A stretch of DNA of 64,000 bases from Glaesserella australis (GCF_003260095.1 NZ_PTPX01000019.1:1-64000); one strand, 5' to 3'. Positions 45,278 through 53,938 are shown, numbered from the stretch's first letter. The notes: generated by a model not told the origin, from the sequence alone. Numbers and translations are program-made.

Positions 45278-46078
45278 ATGGAAAATTTTGAACAGCAATT
45301 TATTCAACTGTTTCAGCGTATAGCTCCACACTACCGCCGCTCTGAGGTCTTTTATGACTTCATCACGCTATCGGCGTTAGATATGTATCAGGTGACTTAC
45401 CGTAGTGAAACTGCCCCCGCCTTACTGGAACGCTTTAACCACGCCAGAGCCCGTTATTCTGAAGAAGAATTTACTGCGTTGGCACAGTTATTAGCAATTA
45501 CAGTGGATGCACTCACCCAGCAGCGATACGACTTTCTTGGTAGTGTATTTATGAGTCTGGATCTCGGTGACGGTTACAAAGGACAATACTTTACGCCGTC
45601 ACATATTGCGGATTTTATGGCTAAAGTGACACTATCTGATTGCCAGAAAGTAATTCAGCGACGTGGATTTATCACGCTTTCTGAACCATCTTGCGGATCA
45701 GGCGTAATGGTTATTGGTTGTATTAATCACCTTATTGATGCTGGATACAATCCACAGCAATGCCTATGGGTACACTGTCAGGATATTGATTTCATCGCTG
45801 CAATGATGTGCTACATTCAGCTCTCATTACTTCATATCCCAGCTTGTATTGTAGTTGGTGACACGCTTCTGAATGAAACCAAAATTCAGATGTATACACT
45901 GGCTCATTTAATGGGAAACTGGTTTCATAAACTGGAGCAGAAAATGCCGTCGGCAGCGGATATGATTGATTCAGTTAACATTGACTCAGAGAATAGTGAG
46001 CAGCCAATTCCTCAAGGTCAGTTACCACTATTAATCGTATCTGACGATATTGGTGAAAATGAGGTTATATTTTACTGA
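45278..46078 (+). CDS. N6-methyltransferase-fold protein lacking the catalytic motif
   Basis: The 266-residue protein resembles HsdM-type N6 adenine methyltransferases: GQYFTPSHIADFMA, then SAM-binding motif I EPSCGSGVMVIG and the CQDIDFIAAMMCYIQ helix. The expected catalytic (N/D)PP(Y/F) after GDTLL is absent, so methylation looks unlikely. It may bind SAM or act as an antirestriction decoy. The first half has visibly higher GC than its neighbours, which suggests separate acquisition. A terminator follows. Confidence 0.75.
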   Translation: MENFEQQFIQLFQRIAPHYRRSEVFYDFITLSALDMYQVTYRSETAPALLERFNHARARYSEEEFTALAQLLAITVDALTQQRYDFLGSVFMSLDLGDGYKGQYFTPSHIADFMAKVTLSDCQKVIQRRGFITLSEPSCGSGVMVIGCINHLIDAGYNPQQCLWVHCQDIDFIAAMMCYIQLSLLHIPACIVVGDTLLNETKIQMYTLAHLMGNWFHKLEQKMPSAADMIDSVNIDSENSEQPIPQGQLPLLIVSDDIGENEVIFY

Positions 46079-46082
46079 TAAT

Positions 46083-46114
46083 ATAAAGCCACTTTAGAAA
46101 TAAAGTGGCTTTAT
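46083..46114. terminator. bidirectional terminator
   Basis: Perfect 14-bp stem ATAAAGCCACTTTA/TAAAGTGGCTTTAT with GAAA loop between convergent genes. Confidence 0.88.
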
Positions 46115-46117
46115 TAT

Positions 46118-46312
46118 TCAATTAATTTCTTGCATACAAAAATCCAAATCTAACTTAACTTGATTAAGCAAATTTATTTTTTGCTCTTCAGTTAAGGATC
46201 TATCATAGCCCCCAGCTTGACGTAGCATAATTTTACAAAAAGCCTTTAACTGAATTGGATTATATTTGTATTTATCAAACGCATACTGAAGGAATTCAGC
46301 CTCAATATTCAT
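46118..46312 (-). CDS. small hypothetical protein
   Basis: The 64-residue helical protein is the last of three minus-strand genes. It lies 12 bp after its upstream neighbour and ends at the bidirectional terminator. The segment MNIEAEFLQYAFDKYKYNP recalls no known family. Confidence 0.55.
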   Translation of the reverse strand: MNIEAEFLQYAFDKYKYNPIQLKAFCKIMLRQAGGYDRSLTEEQKINLLNQVKLDLDFCMQEIN

Positions 46313-46324
46313 AATGCCACCACC

Positions 46325-46678
46325 TTAGCCATTTAATGCTGGCTTGTTACTTCGGATTTCGGATAGCTTAGTTGGTGTGAACGTCTCATCAATTATAGCT
46401 AAAGAGAAATCAACTTCACCTGAGAATGCTTCTGCATATTCAGCTACGAAATTCTGTAATGGAATTAAACCGTGATCAGGTATGCCGTGTGTATGTGGGG
46501 AATAAACTAGAGCATTTGCAAAATCACAAGGTTCGTCTATTTCATAAATATAAAACTCCCATTTTGTATTGGGAATATAGAAGCGAATATAACCAGTCAC
46601 GTCTTCTTCGTAGTCGGAATAGATTAGAGGGATTTGTAATCCTCTATTTTGTATAAAGTCTAAAATGGATCGTTTCAT
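46325..46678 (-). CDS. hypothetical protein
   Basis: The 117-residue acidic protein has a beta-rich middle (VTGYIRFYIPNTKWEFYIYE) and resembles DUF2958-type plasmid proteins only loosely. It lies 21 bp downstream of the serine recombinase gene on the same strand. Function unknown. Confidence 0.55.
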   Translation of the reverse strand: MKRSILDFIQNRGLQIPLIYSDYEEDVTGYIRFYIPNTKWEFYIYEIDEPCDFANALVYSPHTHGIPDHGLIPLQNFVAEYAEAFSGEVDFSLAIIDETFTPTKLSEIRSNKPALNG

Positions 46679-46699
46679 TTTTTTTATCTCATTGAAAAG

Positions 46700-47356
46700 T
46701 TAAGAGTTATGATTAAGTTGAAACTTACGCCAAACACGTTGAACCGTACTTTCACTTGTATTTAATACCTTGGCAGTCTTCGTGATTGAGTTGCCATTTT
46801 GACGGCTTGTAACAATTGACTTGTGCAATTCTATGTTTGGTTGTCGCCCCCGATACCGTCTCTGCTTTTTGGCTAATTCAATACCTTGTCTTTGCCGCTC
46901 TTTCCGTTTTCGGTAGTCATCGTACGCTACACTGACAGCTAGTTTGAAAAACATATTCTGCATTGCCGTAAATAAATCAGACATCAGAAAGCTAGGATCG
47001 AAACTCTCCGTTGGAGAGCCGAGTTCCTTTGATATAGTGTCGAAGTCAAAGACTTCAGGCACTTGAATTTTCGCTCCTTTAGACCTAATCGCCTCAATAA
47101 GCTCAAGTGCTTTCTTCGGCTCCAGCCGTGTTAACCGATCAATACTTTCTGCAACTACAATATCATTTTGCTGTAAATCATTAATCAAACGAAATAATTC
47201 AGGGCGTTGCTCCCATTCTGTTACGCCAGATATCTTTTCTCTATAAACTGCGGCAACATAGAATCCTTTTTCTTGTGTATCTTTGATAAGTTTTTCTTGT
47301 CGTTGTAAATCTTGATGATCAGTGGATACTCTCATATAAATTCGTGCGGTTAACAT
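46700..47356 (-). CDS. serine recombinase (resolvase/invertase family)
   Basis: The 218-residue small serine recombinase has its catalytic serine at about residue 11 (YMRVSTDHQDLQRQ), ESIDRLTRL in the catalytic core, and a C-terminal helix-turn-helix (NGNSITKTAKVLNTSESTVQ). Such enzymes resolve or invert DNA at paired sites. No matching crossover repeats or terminal inverted repeats were found nearby, so it may be a relic of a transposon or a stand-alone resolvase. Confidence 0.88.
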   Translation of the reverse strand: MLTARIYMRVSTDHQDLQRQEKLIKDTQEKGFYVAAVYREKISGVTEWEQRPELFRLINDLQQNDIVVAESIDRLTRLEPKKALELIEAIRSKGAKIQVPEVFDFDTISKELGSPTESFDPSFLMSDLFTAMQNMFFKLAVSVAYDDYRKRKERQRQGIELAKKQRRYRGRQPNIELHKSIVTSRQNGNSITKTAKVLNTSESTVQRVWRKFQLNHNS

Positions 47357-47641
47357 TTATGTACCTTCATTTAGATCTATAAATTATGCCTGTACCATTT
47401 AACTCTATTTAATTGCTATATGGTGGTAGTATTTAAGTTATTTATGCTAGTAGCTTTGAACTATACTCAAATGACAGTATTAATTTTGATATTTTTAAAC
47501 ATGATGAACCAGCATAAACTCTTCACACAAATTTTATAGTTTTCCCCAAGAATCATTCCAAATCCATGATTACTTTTCTCTCTTAAACAGAATGACAAAC
47601 TTTTAGACTGTCACAACAAAATTACAACATATCTTTCTATT

Positions 47642-47953
47642 ATGAAATATTTACTCATATTTCCCGTACTGTGCTGTTTAGGAAATTTTTCTCATGCTCA
47701 AAATATTGAACCAAGAATTGGAAAAATATGTCATGCTGAACCAGAGTACTCTAATTATAATTATGCGGGGCTTTGGGAACTTGGAGATGACGGAAAACTA
47801 CAGTGTAACTATTGGCAGTTTTTATCAGACGAGCAAAAAAAGGAGGCTCTTGAGTTACGTTTTGGATCACGGTTAGATAATAAAGATTCTTATGACAATA
47901 ACATAGATGATGAAACTGACTATGAGCTTGAAATTTATATATATGAAGAATAG
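47642..47953 (+). CDS. small secreted hypothetical protein
   Basis: The 103-residue protein has a signal peptide (MKYLLIFPVLCCLGNFSHA) and a very acidic C-terminus. Two cysteines in the mature part may pair. No clear ribosome site precedes the ATG. The 285-bp gap upstream is AT-rich with nothing recognised. Not assigned. Confidence 0.5.
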   Translation: MKYLLIFPVLCCLGNFSHAQNIEPRIGKICHAEPEYSNYNYAGLWELGDDGKLQCNYWQFLSDEQKKEALELRFGSRLDNKDSYDNNIDDETDYELEIYIYEE

Positions 47954-48006
47954 TGGCAAAAAGGAAAAGGCTAAGGGATAATAAGGGTAAATTTTTCAAG
48001 GGCAAT

Positions 48007-48028
48007 CCGCTCCACTGAAGTGGAGCGG
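48007..48028 (+). terminator. strong hairpin before abiEi
   Basis: Perfect 10-bp stem CCGCTCCACT/AGTGGAGCGG with a 2-base loop. No T run follows directly, so it could be a protein-binding palindrome instead of a terminator. Confidence 0.5.
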
Positions 48029-48109
48029 GCTTACCCCAAAAGGTACTATTTAGCTTATGAAAAGGCTAAAGGGCTAAAAGGCTTTAATTTCATTTTTTAA
48101 AATGCTAAC

Positions 48110-48140
48110 ATGTCAGAAATTATCTTAGTTTTTTTGACAT
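48110..48140 (+). promoter_or_regulatory. candidate AbiEi operator
   Basis: Inverted ATGTCA (48110-48115) and TGACAT (48135-48140) flank a 19-bp AT-rich spacer just before the AbiEi gene. AbiEi antitoxins are known to repress their own promoters by binding inverted repeats. Confidence 0.45.
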
Positions 48141-48152
48141 TTAGGGGGGGCT

Positions 48153-48749
48153 ATGCCTGTTGCTCAACGAATTAAGCATAAAATTCAACACATTGAGAAA
48201 GGTGTTGTGTTCTCATCTAGAGACTTTTTAGAATTAGGTAACCGAGCAACTGTAGATAAAGCCTTGTCTCGAATGGTCCAAAAAGGTGAAATTGAAAGAG
48301 CTGCTAGAGGACTTTTCTTTCGTCCTATAAAAAATAGATTTGTAGGAAATGTGCCAGTAAAAGTTGAAAGTGTGTTAGAGATAATCTCGCAACAAAATGG
48401 AGAAACGATTCAAGTACATGGGGCAGAAGCGGCGAGACAGTTTAAACTTAGCACTCAAGTACCTACAAAGGCTGTGTTTTATACGAATGGGGCAAGCCGT
48501 AAAATCAAAGTTGGTAATAAAGAAGTACACATGATTCATACATCTAACCAGAGAAAGCTCCAGTACGCAGGAACAAAGATCGGTTTGGCGATATCTGCCT
48601 TATGGTATCTTGGTCGTAAACTTGTCACACCTTCAGTAATAATTGCTTTAAAAACATCTCTTACTGATGAGGAATTTGCTACATTAAAAAATGCAAATTT
48701 AGCTGGTTGGATGTACAATGTAATCAATGAAATAGAGTTAAAGGCATAA
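48153..48749 (+). CDS. abiEi: AbiEi-like antitoxin
   Basis: The 198-residue protein has an N-terminal winged-helix domain (FSSRDFLELGNRATVDKALS, MVQKGEIERAARGLFF) and a C-terminal domain typical of DUF6088/AbiEi antitoxins. It would repress the operon and neutralise the partner toxin (type IV system). A run of AGGGGGGG precedes the ATG. The toxin gene starts 4 bp after its stop. Confidence 0.85.
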   Translation: MPVAQRIKHKIQHIEKGVVFSSRDFLELGNRATVDKALSRMVQKGEIERAARGLFFRPIKNRFVGNVPVKVESVLEIISQQNGETIQVHGAEAARQFKLSTQVPTKAVFYTNGASRKIKVGNKEVHMIHTSNQRKLQYAGTKIGLAISALWYLGRKLVTPSVIIALKTSLTDEEFATLKNANLAGWMYNVINEIELKA

Positions 48750-48752
48750 AAT

Positions 48753-49757
48753 ATGAATAACGAATCGTATTTTGAAATAGATAATGAGACCCAAGTAGAA
48801 ATACTTCAATATTATAGTAATAAATTATCAATGAGAGATACTATTCTTGAAAAGGATATTTGGCTATGTTGGGTTCTTGATGTTATTTTTAATATACCAA
48901 ATAGACATCCTATGGCATTTAAAGGTGGAACTTCATTATCTAAAGTTTTTAATGCAATTAACAGATTTTCAGAGGATGTTGATATCACATTAGATTATCG
49001 ATTTTTTGATATATCTCATTCATTCGATCCGAAAATGAGTAAAACTAAAGCTAAATTATTTAGTGAACAACTTAAAGAAAGTGTTAAAAAATATAGAGAT
49101 GCAATTATAGTTCCAGCTTTAGAATTAGCATTAAAAGATTTGTCTCAATCTTGTAATATAACTGTTGATGATTCAGGTGAAAAAATTTGGCTGAGTTATC
49201 CTTCTGTATTATCTAACTCTGAGCAGTATATAAAGGAGTCTGTTCTAATAGAATTAGGTGGTAGAAATGTTATTGATCCAAATGAAATGCATATCGTTAG
49301 ACCATATGTAGCACAAGATAATCTTGAGTTTAAATTGCCTGAGCCAAATATTACTGTGCTATCTCCACAGCGAACTTTTTGGGAAAAAGCAACACTTATT
49401 CACGTTGAGTGCCATCGAGGGTTAAGGCAAAATGCGGAGCGACTCTCAAGACATTGGTATGATTTGGTAAAATTATATGAACAAGATATTGGTCAATTGG
49501 CTATGGATAATCATCAGCTACTAGAAGATGTAGTAAACCATAAATCTATTTTCTTTAATGCTAGCTATGCTAATTATTCTGATTGCTTGAACCATAAATT
49601 TAAGCTACTTCCAGATAATAATGATCTATCTGAATTACGAAAGGATTATACAGAAATGAATAATGCAGGAATGATTTATGATAATAGCAAATTTACCTTT
49701 GAATATATTATTGAAAAAATTAGGGAAATTTCTGATAGATTAAATAAAACAAACTAA
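48753..49757 (+). CDS. abiEii: AbiEii-like nucleotidyltransferase toxin
   Basis: The 334-residue protein has the AbiEii/AbiGii motifs HPMAFKGGTSLSKVF and RFSEDVDITL (nucleotide- and metal-binding), followed by RTFWEKATLIHVECH. AbiEii enzymes transfer nucleotides, mainly to tRNA ends, and cause growth arrest or abortive phage infection. Key GGTS and D-x-D residues are intact. With AbiEi it forms a stabilising and anti-phage module. Confidence 0.88.
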   Translation: MNNESYFEIDNETQVEILQYYSNKLSMRDTILEKDIWLCWVLDVIFNIPNRHPMAFKGGTSLSKVFNAINRFSEDVDITLDYRFFDISHSFDPKMSKTKAKLFSEQLKESVKKYRDAIIVPALELALKDLSQSCNITVDDSGEKIWLSYPSVLSNSEQYIKESVLIELGGRNVIDPNEMHIVRPYVAQDNLEFKLPEPNITVLSPQRTFWEKATLIHVECHRGLRQNAERLSRHWYDLVKLYEQDIGQLAMDNHQLLEDVVNHKSIFFNASYANYSDCLNHKFKLLPDNNDLSELRKDYTEMNNAGMIYDNSKFTFEYIIEKIREISDRLNKTN

Positions 49758-49777
49758 TCATTTAAATATCTAATTTA

Positions 49778-49797
49778 GGGGAGATAACTCCCCATTA
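49778..49797. terminator. terminator between abiEii and the convergent gene
   Basis: GGGGAG/CTCCCC stem with ATAA loop followed by ATTATTTTTA. Confidence 0.65.
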
Positions 49798-49810
49798 TTT
49801 TTAGTGAGAT

Positions 49811-50740
49811 TCAATATATTGGCTTTTCTATATTCAATCTTTGTTGTTTCAATAAAGTTGAAAAATATTCTGAGCAATTTAACATTTTATATCGTTTAAA
49901 GATATCAACAATATCTCTAACTCTAACATCATCTCTATAAAAAGCGATTAACTTTGATTTTCTTAATGTTTTATCAACTGAAAAATAATCAAAATTAAGT
50001 GGAATAGATATAAATGTTGCTCTTAAGTTAAATAATGTCTCATTCAATAAATTGTTTTTTTCACTATCAGATGTAGAAATGATAAAAATATCATATTTGT
50101 CGAATAATTCGTTATAAACAGCTTCATCTATGGCGTTAACTTCTAAGTTGACTGTAAGTGAAACCTGCTTTTCTAGGTGTCTAGCAATATATCGAGCTGC
50201 ACAAAAATGATGACTACCACCACATTCATTATGCCAAGTAAATTCACCGGTCCATAAATCACAAGTTACTGTTTCGTTATTACGATGGAAAATTTTACTA
50301 TCAAAATGAGATAAGTTTTTGTTGAGTTGCTTTTCAGTAATTTCGGGGATTAAATCCTGGCTGTCTACAATGACAAGTTTATCTAAGCTATTCATTGCTA
50401 ATAAATCAGACTTTGATGACGAAATGTTGGTAATACTCTGTAAGTCTATCTTTTGGTTATGATATATGTGTGTATAGCTTAATTTACTAAATAATTGCGC
50501 AAGTTCATCCCCTTTAGACGAACTGCTCATCCCTTCACTTTTACGGAAACGCCACTCGATACAGTGCTCACTTAGATGTTTCCAAAAAAAACGTCTATAT
50601 CCTAAACCTATCGTTCTTATATTCACCATGAAAGACGGAGATTGAAGCAGTTTTTCCAACTCCTTCTTCTCAGCGTATCGACACTTAAAGAATTTCAGAA
50701 TACTAAGAAAATTAGACTCTAATTGTGAAGAATTAATCAT
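49811..50740 (-). CDS. hypothetical protein, possibly DUF6685-like
   Basis: The 309-residue protein (start MINSSQLESNFLS, chosen over an ATG 36 bp upstream because AAGGGAAA precedes it) has a central DLWTGEFTWHNECGGSHHFC and AARYIARHLEK. The GGSHHF...AARYIA pattern recalls DUF6685, which I cannot verify. The N-terminal FFWKHLSEHCIEWRFRKSE is unusual. It lies alone between abiE and the relaxase, a typical defence or cargo slot, but no function is claimed. Confidence 0.6.
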   Translation of the reverse strand: MINSSQLESNFLSILKFFKCRYAEKKELEKLLQSPSFMVNIRTIGLGYRRFFWKHLSEHCIEWRFRKSEGMSSSSKGDELAQLFSKLSYTHIYHNQKIDLQSITNISSSKSDLLAMNSLDKLVIVDSQDLIPEITEKQLNKNLSHFDSKIFHRNNETVTCDLWTGEFTWHNECGGSHHFCAARYIARHLEKQVSLTVNLEVNAIDEAVYNELFDKYDIFIISTSDSEKNNLLNETLFNLRATFISIPLNFDYFSVDKTLRKSKLIAFYRDDVRVRDIVDIFKRYKMLNCSEYFSTLLKQQRLNIEKPIY

Positions 50741-50866
50741 AGTATTTTCCCTTATCGTTAGACATATATGTATCACAAGAAATGATAAATTAGTTTCATC
50801 AATTTATACTTTTTTCACTTCTAGAAACTTGCTCTAATAACCTAAAATCTCCAAAGAAGTTAAGAT

Positions 50867-52792
50867 ATGATAAAGATTCTAAGATCACTTATAAAAAAAA
50901 CAAACTCAGTAGTAACAGAGACTTCAACAGAACAGCTATCTGTAGGATGGCATGAGCCTTTATCTGCTGATAAATTGCTCTCATCTCCTTTACGTCAACA
51001 ATATCTAAAAACGATTTGGCAGAATGTATCTATGGAACCACAAATGTTCAATGTGTTGTATAAGGCTCCTATAGAAAAATTCGCCGAGATAGTTCAGCAT
51101 CTTCCAGCTTCAGAGTCTCACCATCACTCCCATGTAGGTGGAATGCTTGATCACGGACTTGAAGTCATATCTATTGCAGCTAAATTAAGGCAAAGCTATG
51201 TTTTACCGCAGAATTCAGCTCCCGAAGAACAAGCGAAACAAAGAGACGTGTGGACAGCTGTTGTGATTTATGCTGCATTATTGCACGACATCGGTAAAAT
51301 TGCTGTAGATATTGAGATTGTTTTGCAAAATGGCACAAGATGGTTTCCTTGGCAAGGTAAACCTGAACAACCATATAATTTCCGATACATTAAAAATAGA
51401 GATTATTCATTGCACCCTGTTTTAGGTTGCTTTTTTGCAAATAATCTTATTCCTAAAGAAGCATTTGACTGGATCGCTCCTTTTCCACAAGCTTTTTCAA
51501 GTTTAATGTATTTCATTTCGGGCCATCCTGATAAATCTGGAATTTTGTCAGAAATTATACAAAGAGCAGATCAAATCAGTGTCACCATGGCATTGGGCGG
51601 TGACCCTTCAAAATTATCTGAAAAACCAAAACTATCTTTTGCAAAACAGTTACACATTGCATTAAGAAATGTGGTGGAAAAATTCAAACTTAATGCCCCT
51701 AAAGGTGGATGTGATGGCTGGCTAACAGAGGATGCTTTATGGCTAATGAGCAAAAGTACCGCTGATAATATTCGTTCATATTTAATGCTACAAGGCGTGC
51801 CTGTTCCTGCACAAAATGGAAAAATATTTGATGAGTTACAAGCACATGGATTGATTCAAAAAACAAGTAGTGATACGGCTATTTGGAATGGAAAAGTCAT
51901 ATCTAATGTAGGATGGGCTCCACCGAAACCTTTTACTTTATTGAAAATATCTCCAGAAATCATTTGGGAGAACCTAGATGATAGACCCGAAATATTTGAT
52001 GGGCGAATTGATATTGTTAATGATAATGGTGGAATAACAACCACTACATATCTACCACCTAAGCCAGCCGAGACGTTAGAAACGGAAACACTCAAGAGAT
52101 TCGCAGAAAAGAGTGAACAAGAGCAGCTCACAACTGAAAAAAATACTATCCAAAGTGAGAGAATGTTAAAGGATGAGGGACCGCAGAAATCTAATGAGTC
52201 CATGGAAATAGATTATGTTCTCAATATGTTTTCTCCAATGACTGAAACAGTGTCTCAAGATTCTGGGATTGAGGAAATAAATTTAAATGATCCAGTAAAA
52301 ACTTCACTGGGCAATGTTCTACAACCTACTGAATCAGAACAAAAACACTTAGGAAACATCTCTCAACAAGCTAAAGATAATCTCGCAGTGGATAACAGCA
52401 GTCTCATAGATGCTCGAAAATTTATAAGTTGGGTTAAAGCGGGAGTTATTTCTGGAAAGCTTGTCATCAATAGACCAAATGCTAAATTACATATTGTAGA
52501 AAAGCATCTCTTTCTTGTTACACCAAGCATATTTCAGCTATATTTAAAGGAGGTAGCTAACTCTACAGACAAAGAATCTTGGGAGTTGCTACAAAAGCAA
52601 TTCCAAAATTTAGGCATACATAAACGTCAACACACAGATGACGATAGCCGAAACATTTGGACTTGCTCTATTGTCGGTCCAAATAAACAATCACTCTTAA
52701 ATGGGTATCTGATTGAAGATATGAAATTGTTTATTGGGGATAAAATATTGCTAAATAACCAGTGGTTAAAGTTACAAGGAGATTTACAATGA
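50867..52792 (+). CDS. traI: MobH-family relaxase (TraI, HD domain)
   Basis: The 641-residue relaxase would nick the ICE at oriT and lead the strand into the recipient. The N-terminal domain has the MobH histidine triplet SHHHSHVGGMLDHGLEV (85-87) and HD motif LLHDIGK (140-141). A long variable linker (about 390-510) leads to a C-terminal winged-helix-like domain (ARKFISWVKAGVISGKLVIN). No oriT was identified. Its stop overlaps the integrase start (ATGA), so the two are coupled. Confidence 0.92.
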   Translation: MIKILRSLIKKTNSVVTETSTEQLSVGWHEPLSADKLLSSPLRQQYLKTIWQNVSMEPQMFNVLYKAPIEKFAEIVQHLPASESHHHSHVGGMLDHGLEVISIAAKLRQSYVLPQNSAPEEQAKQRDVWTAVVIYAALLHDIGKIAVDIEIVLQNGTRWFPWQGKPEQPYNFRYIKNRDYSLHPVLGCFFANNLIPKEAFDWIAPFPQAFSSLMYFISGHPDKSGILSEIIQRADQISVTMALGGDPSKLSEKPKLSFAKQLHIALRNVVEKFKLNAPKGGCDGWLTEDALWLMSKSTADNIRSYLMLQGVPVPAQNGKIFDELQAHGLIQKTSSDTAIWNGKVISNVGWAPPKPFTLLKISPEIIWENLDDRPEIFDGRIDIVNDNGGITTTTYLPPKPAETLETETLKRFAEKSEQEQLTTEKNTIQSERMLKDEGPQKSNESMEIDYVLNMFSPMTETVSQDSGIEEINLNDPVKTSLGNVLQPTESEQKHLGNISQQAKDNLAVDNSSLIDARKFISWVKAGVISGKLVINRPNAKLHIVEKHLFLVTPSIFQLYLKEVANSTDKESWELLQKQFQNLGIHKRQHTDDDSRNIWTCSIVGPNKQSLLNGYLIEDMKLFIGDKILLNNQWLKLQGDLQ

Positions 52793-53686
52793 CTTTCCAT
52801 CAATTGTTAGAAAAATTTTTTGTACAAAAAATTACGCCCGTATACTGAAGTAGGATATCGTAAGATATTCAGCCTACTAGAAAAAACCTACCCTGGAATG
52901 AATCCAAACGACATCACAATAGATTTCGTCATTAAATGGAGAAACAAGGTTTTACAAACAGCTAAACCAATAACTTGGAATGGGTATGCACGACATCTCA
53001 GAAGTGTTTATAACTTCGGTATCGAAAATGGATTTTTATCTATAGAAAAGAACCCGTTTTCCAAAGTGTTTATCACTGAGGACAAAGTGAAAAAGAAAAC
53101 ATTAACGGATGCCCAAATCGACCGTGTAGTTGATTTTTTATCCAACAACAAAGACCTTCCAGACATATTGCGACCTAACTGGTTCAGCTTGGCATTAATT
53201 CAAACTTTAAGATATACAGGTATGAGACGAAGTCAACTCATTCAGCTTACTATTGGGGACGTTGATTTAGAAAATAAGATCATAAAGATTTCATCTCACA
53301 TCAATAAAAATCATAATTACCATGAGATTCCTATTTCGAAAAAGCTAATGCCATATTTACATAAGCTAATTTTCGAATTACGCCAAAGAAATGCGATACA
53401 GGCAGATCAATTATTTAACCTGAATCTCGTATCATCTCACACAAGAAGTAGGGATAAAAAAACAACAAGGGATCAAATCAGCCACTTAACCAAAGTCATT
53501 TCAAAGAATGTTGGCTTCCCTATTTCTAGCCATCGTTTCAGACATACAATAGCGACCCAGCTAATGAAAAATGTGGACAATGTATACAATGTTAAACAGT
53601 TACTAGGACACAGTGACATAAAGGTAACATTAAGCTATATAGAGTATAACTGTGAAATGATCCGAAATTGTGTAGATTCCTTATAA
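52789..53686 (+). CDS. int: tyrosine integrase with apparent 5' frameshift
   Basis: The main frame (TTG at 52820 to 53686, 289 residues) holds a core-binding domain (LRPYTEVGYRKIF...TYPGMNP) and catalytic residues RYTGMRRSQL (Arg), HRFRHT (HxxR), LLGHSD (His) and SYIEY (Tyr). The proper ribosome site AAGGAG and an ATG overlapping the relaxase stop lie at 52789 in another frame, encoding MTFHQLLEKFFVQ, which fits the missing N-terminus, before a stop at 52846-52848. The frames meet at the A6 run near 52824-52830. It could be a pseudogene, a sequencing error or programmed frameshifting. Confidence 0.82.
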
Positions 53687-53756
53687 AAATGTGATCTACT
53701 GTAAATTTTCCACAAAAATCCATTTCTAGACTTTACAAGAAAACAGAAAGAAGTAG

Positions 53757-53806
53757 AATAAATCTTGCCCGTTATACTGTTGTTGAGGGCAGGATTTATT
53801 CCTTTA
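53757..53806 (+). terminator. terminator after int
   Basis: Stem AATAAATCTTGCCC/GGGCAGGATTTATT with one G-U pair and a 16-base loop, then CCTTTATTCTTT. Confidence 0.75.
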
Positions 53807-53838
53807 TTCTTTGAGTTTTTTGTGTAAAGAAGATGATT

Positions 53839-53860
53839 ACACAGCAGATTCAAAATCTGC
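53839..53860 (+). other. attR core and right arm of the ICE
   Basis: Core GATTCAAAATCTGC at 53847-53860 is identical to 6646-6659. The ICE-side arm ACACAGCAGATT (53839-53850) is the exact inverse complement of the ICE-side left arm AATCTGCTGTGT (6653-6664), so the joined attP would be a perfect 12-bp inverted repeat around CAA. Confidence 0.88.
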
Positions 53861-53902
53861 CGCCCATAAAGCGTGTCGGTTCGAGTCCGACCACTGGCAC
53901 CA
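53847..53902 (+). pseudogene. 3' half of the split tRNA-Leu(CAA)
   Basis: Includes the anticodon loop, variable arm CGCCCATAAAGCG, T arm GTCGG TTCGAGT CCGAC, acceptor 3' strand CACTGGC and ACCA. It matches the 5' half at 6616-6659; together they form an 86-nt tRNA resembling E. coli leuX in its D arm and anticodon arm. It is separated from its promoter by 47 kb. Confidence 0.88.
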
Positions 53903-53913
53903 TTCATAAAATC

Positions 53914-53938
53914 AACCGCTCTTTAGCGGTTTTTTTAT
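53914..53938 (+). terminator. original host tRNA-Leu terminator
   Basis: AACCGCT/AGCGGTT stem with CTTT loop and TTTTTTATTT tail, 11 bp after the tRNA 3' half. Confidence 0.85.

Larger units (their letters stand above)
6660..53860 (+). mobile_element. ICEHin1056/PFGI-1-like integrative and conjugative element, about 47.2 kb
   Basis: The element is bounded by the core repeat at the split tRNA-Leu. It carries the full gene set expected of this ICE family: parA, dnaB-like and parB; a replication and ssb block; topB; a PFL_46xx/47xx-type T4SS; a MobH relaxase; and a tyrosine integrase at the right end. The T4SS is split into a long plus-strand run (21088-36949) and a short minus-strand run (36986-41042), as in related elements. 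Cargo is limited to an AbiE system, a serine recombinase, antirestriction functions and unknown genes. Confidence 0.93.

Noticed and set aside
46700-47356. Composite transposon around the serine recombinase
   Set aside because: No transposase, no terminal inverted repeats and no target duplications were found around it.
50741-50866. oriT directly upstream of the relaxase
   Set aside because: The gap is AT-rich with no convincing inverted repeat or nick-like site, so no oriT call is made.
6853-53686. Antibiotic or metal resistance cargo as in ICEHin1056, ICEPmu1 or ICEMh1
   Set aside because: All intervals of the element were examined and no resistance-type gene was found; the only efflux gene (bcr) is in the host flank.
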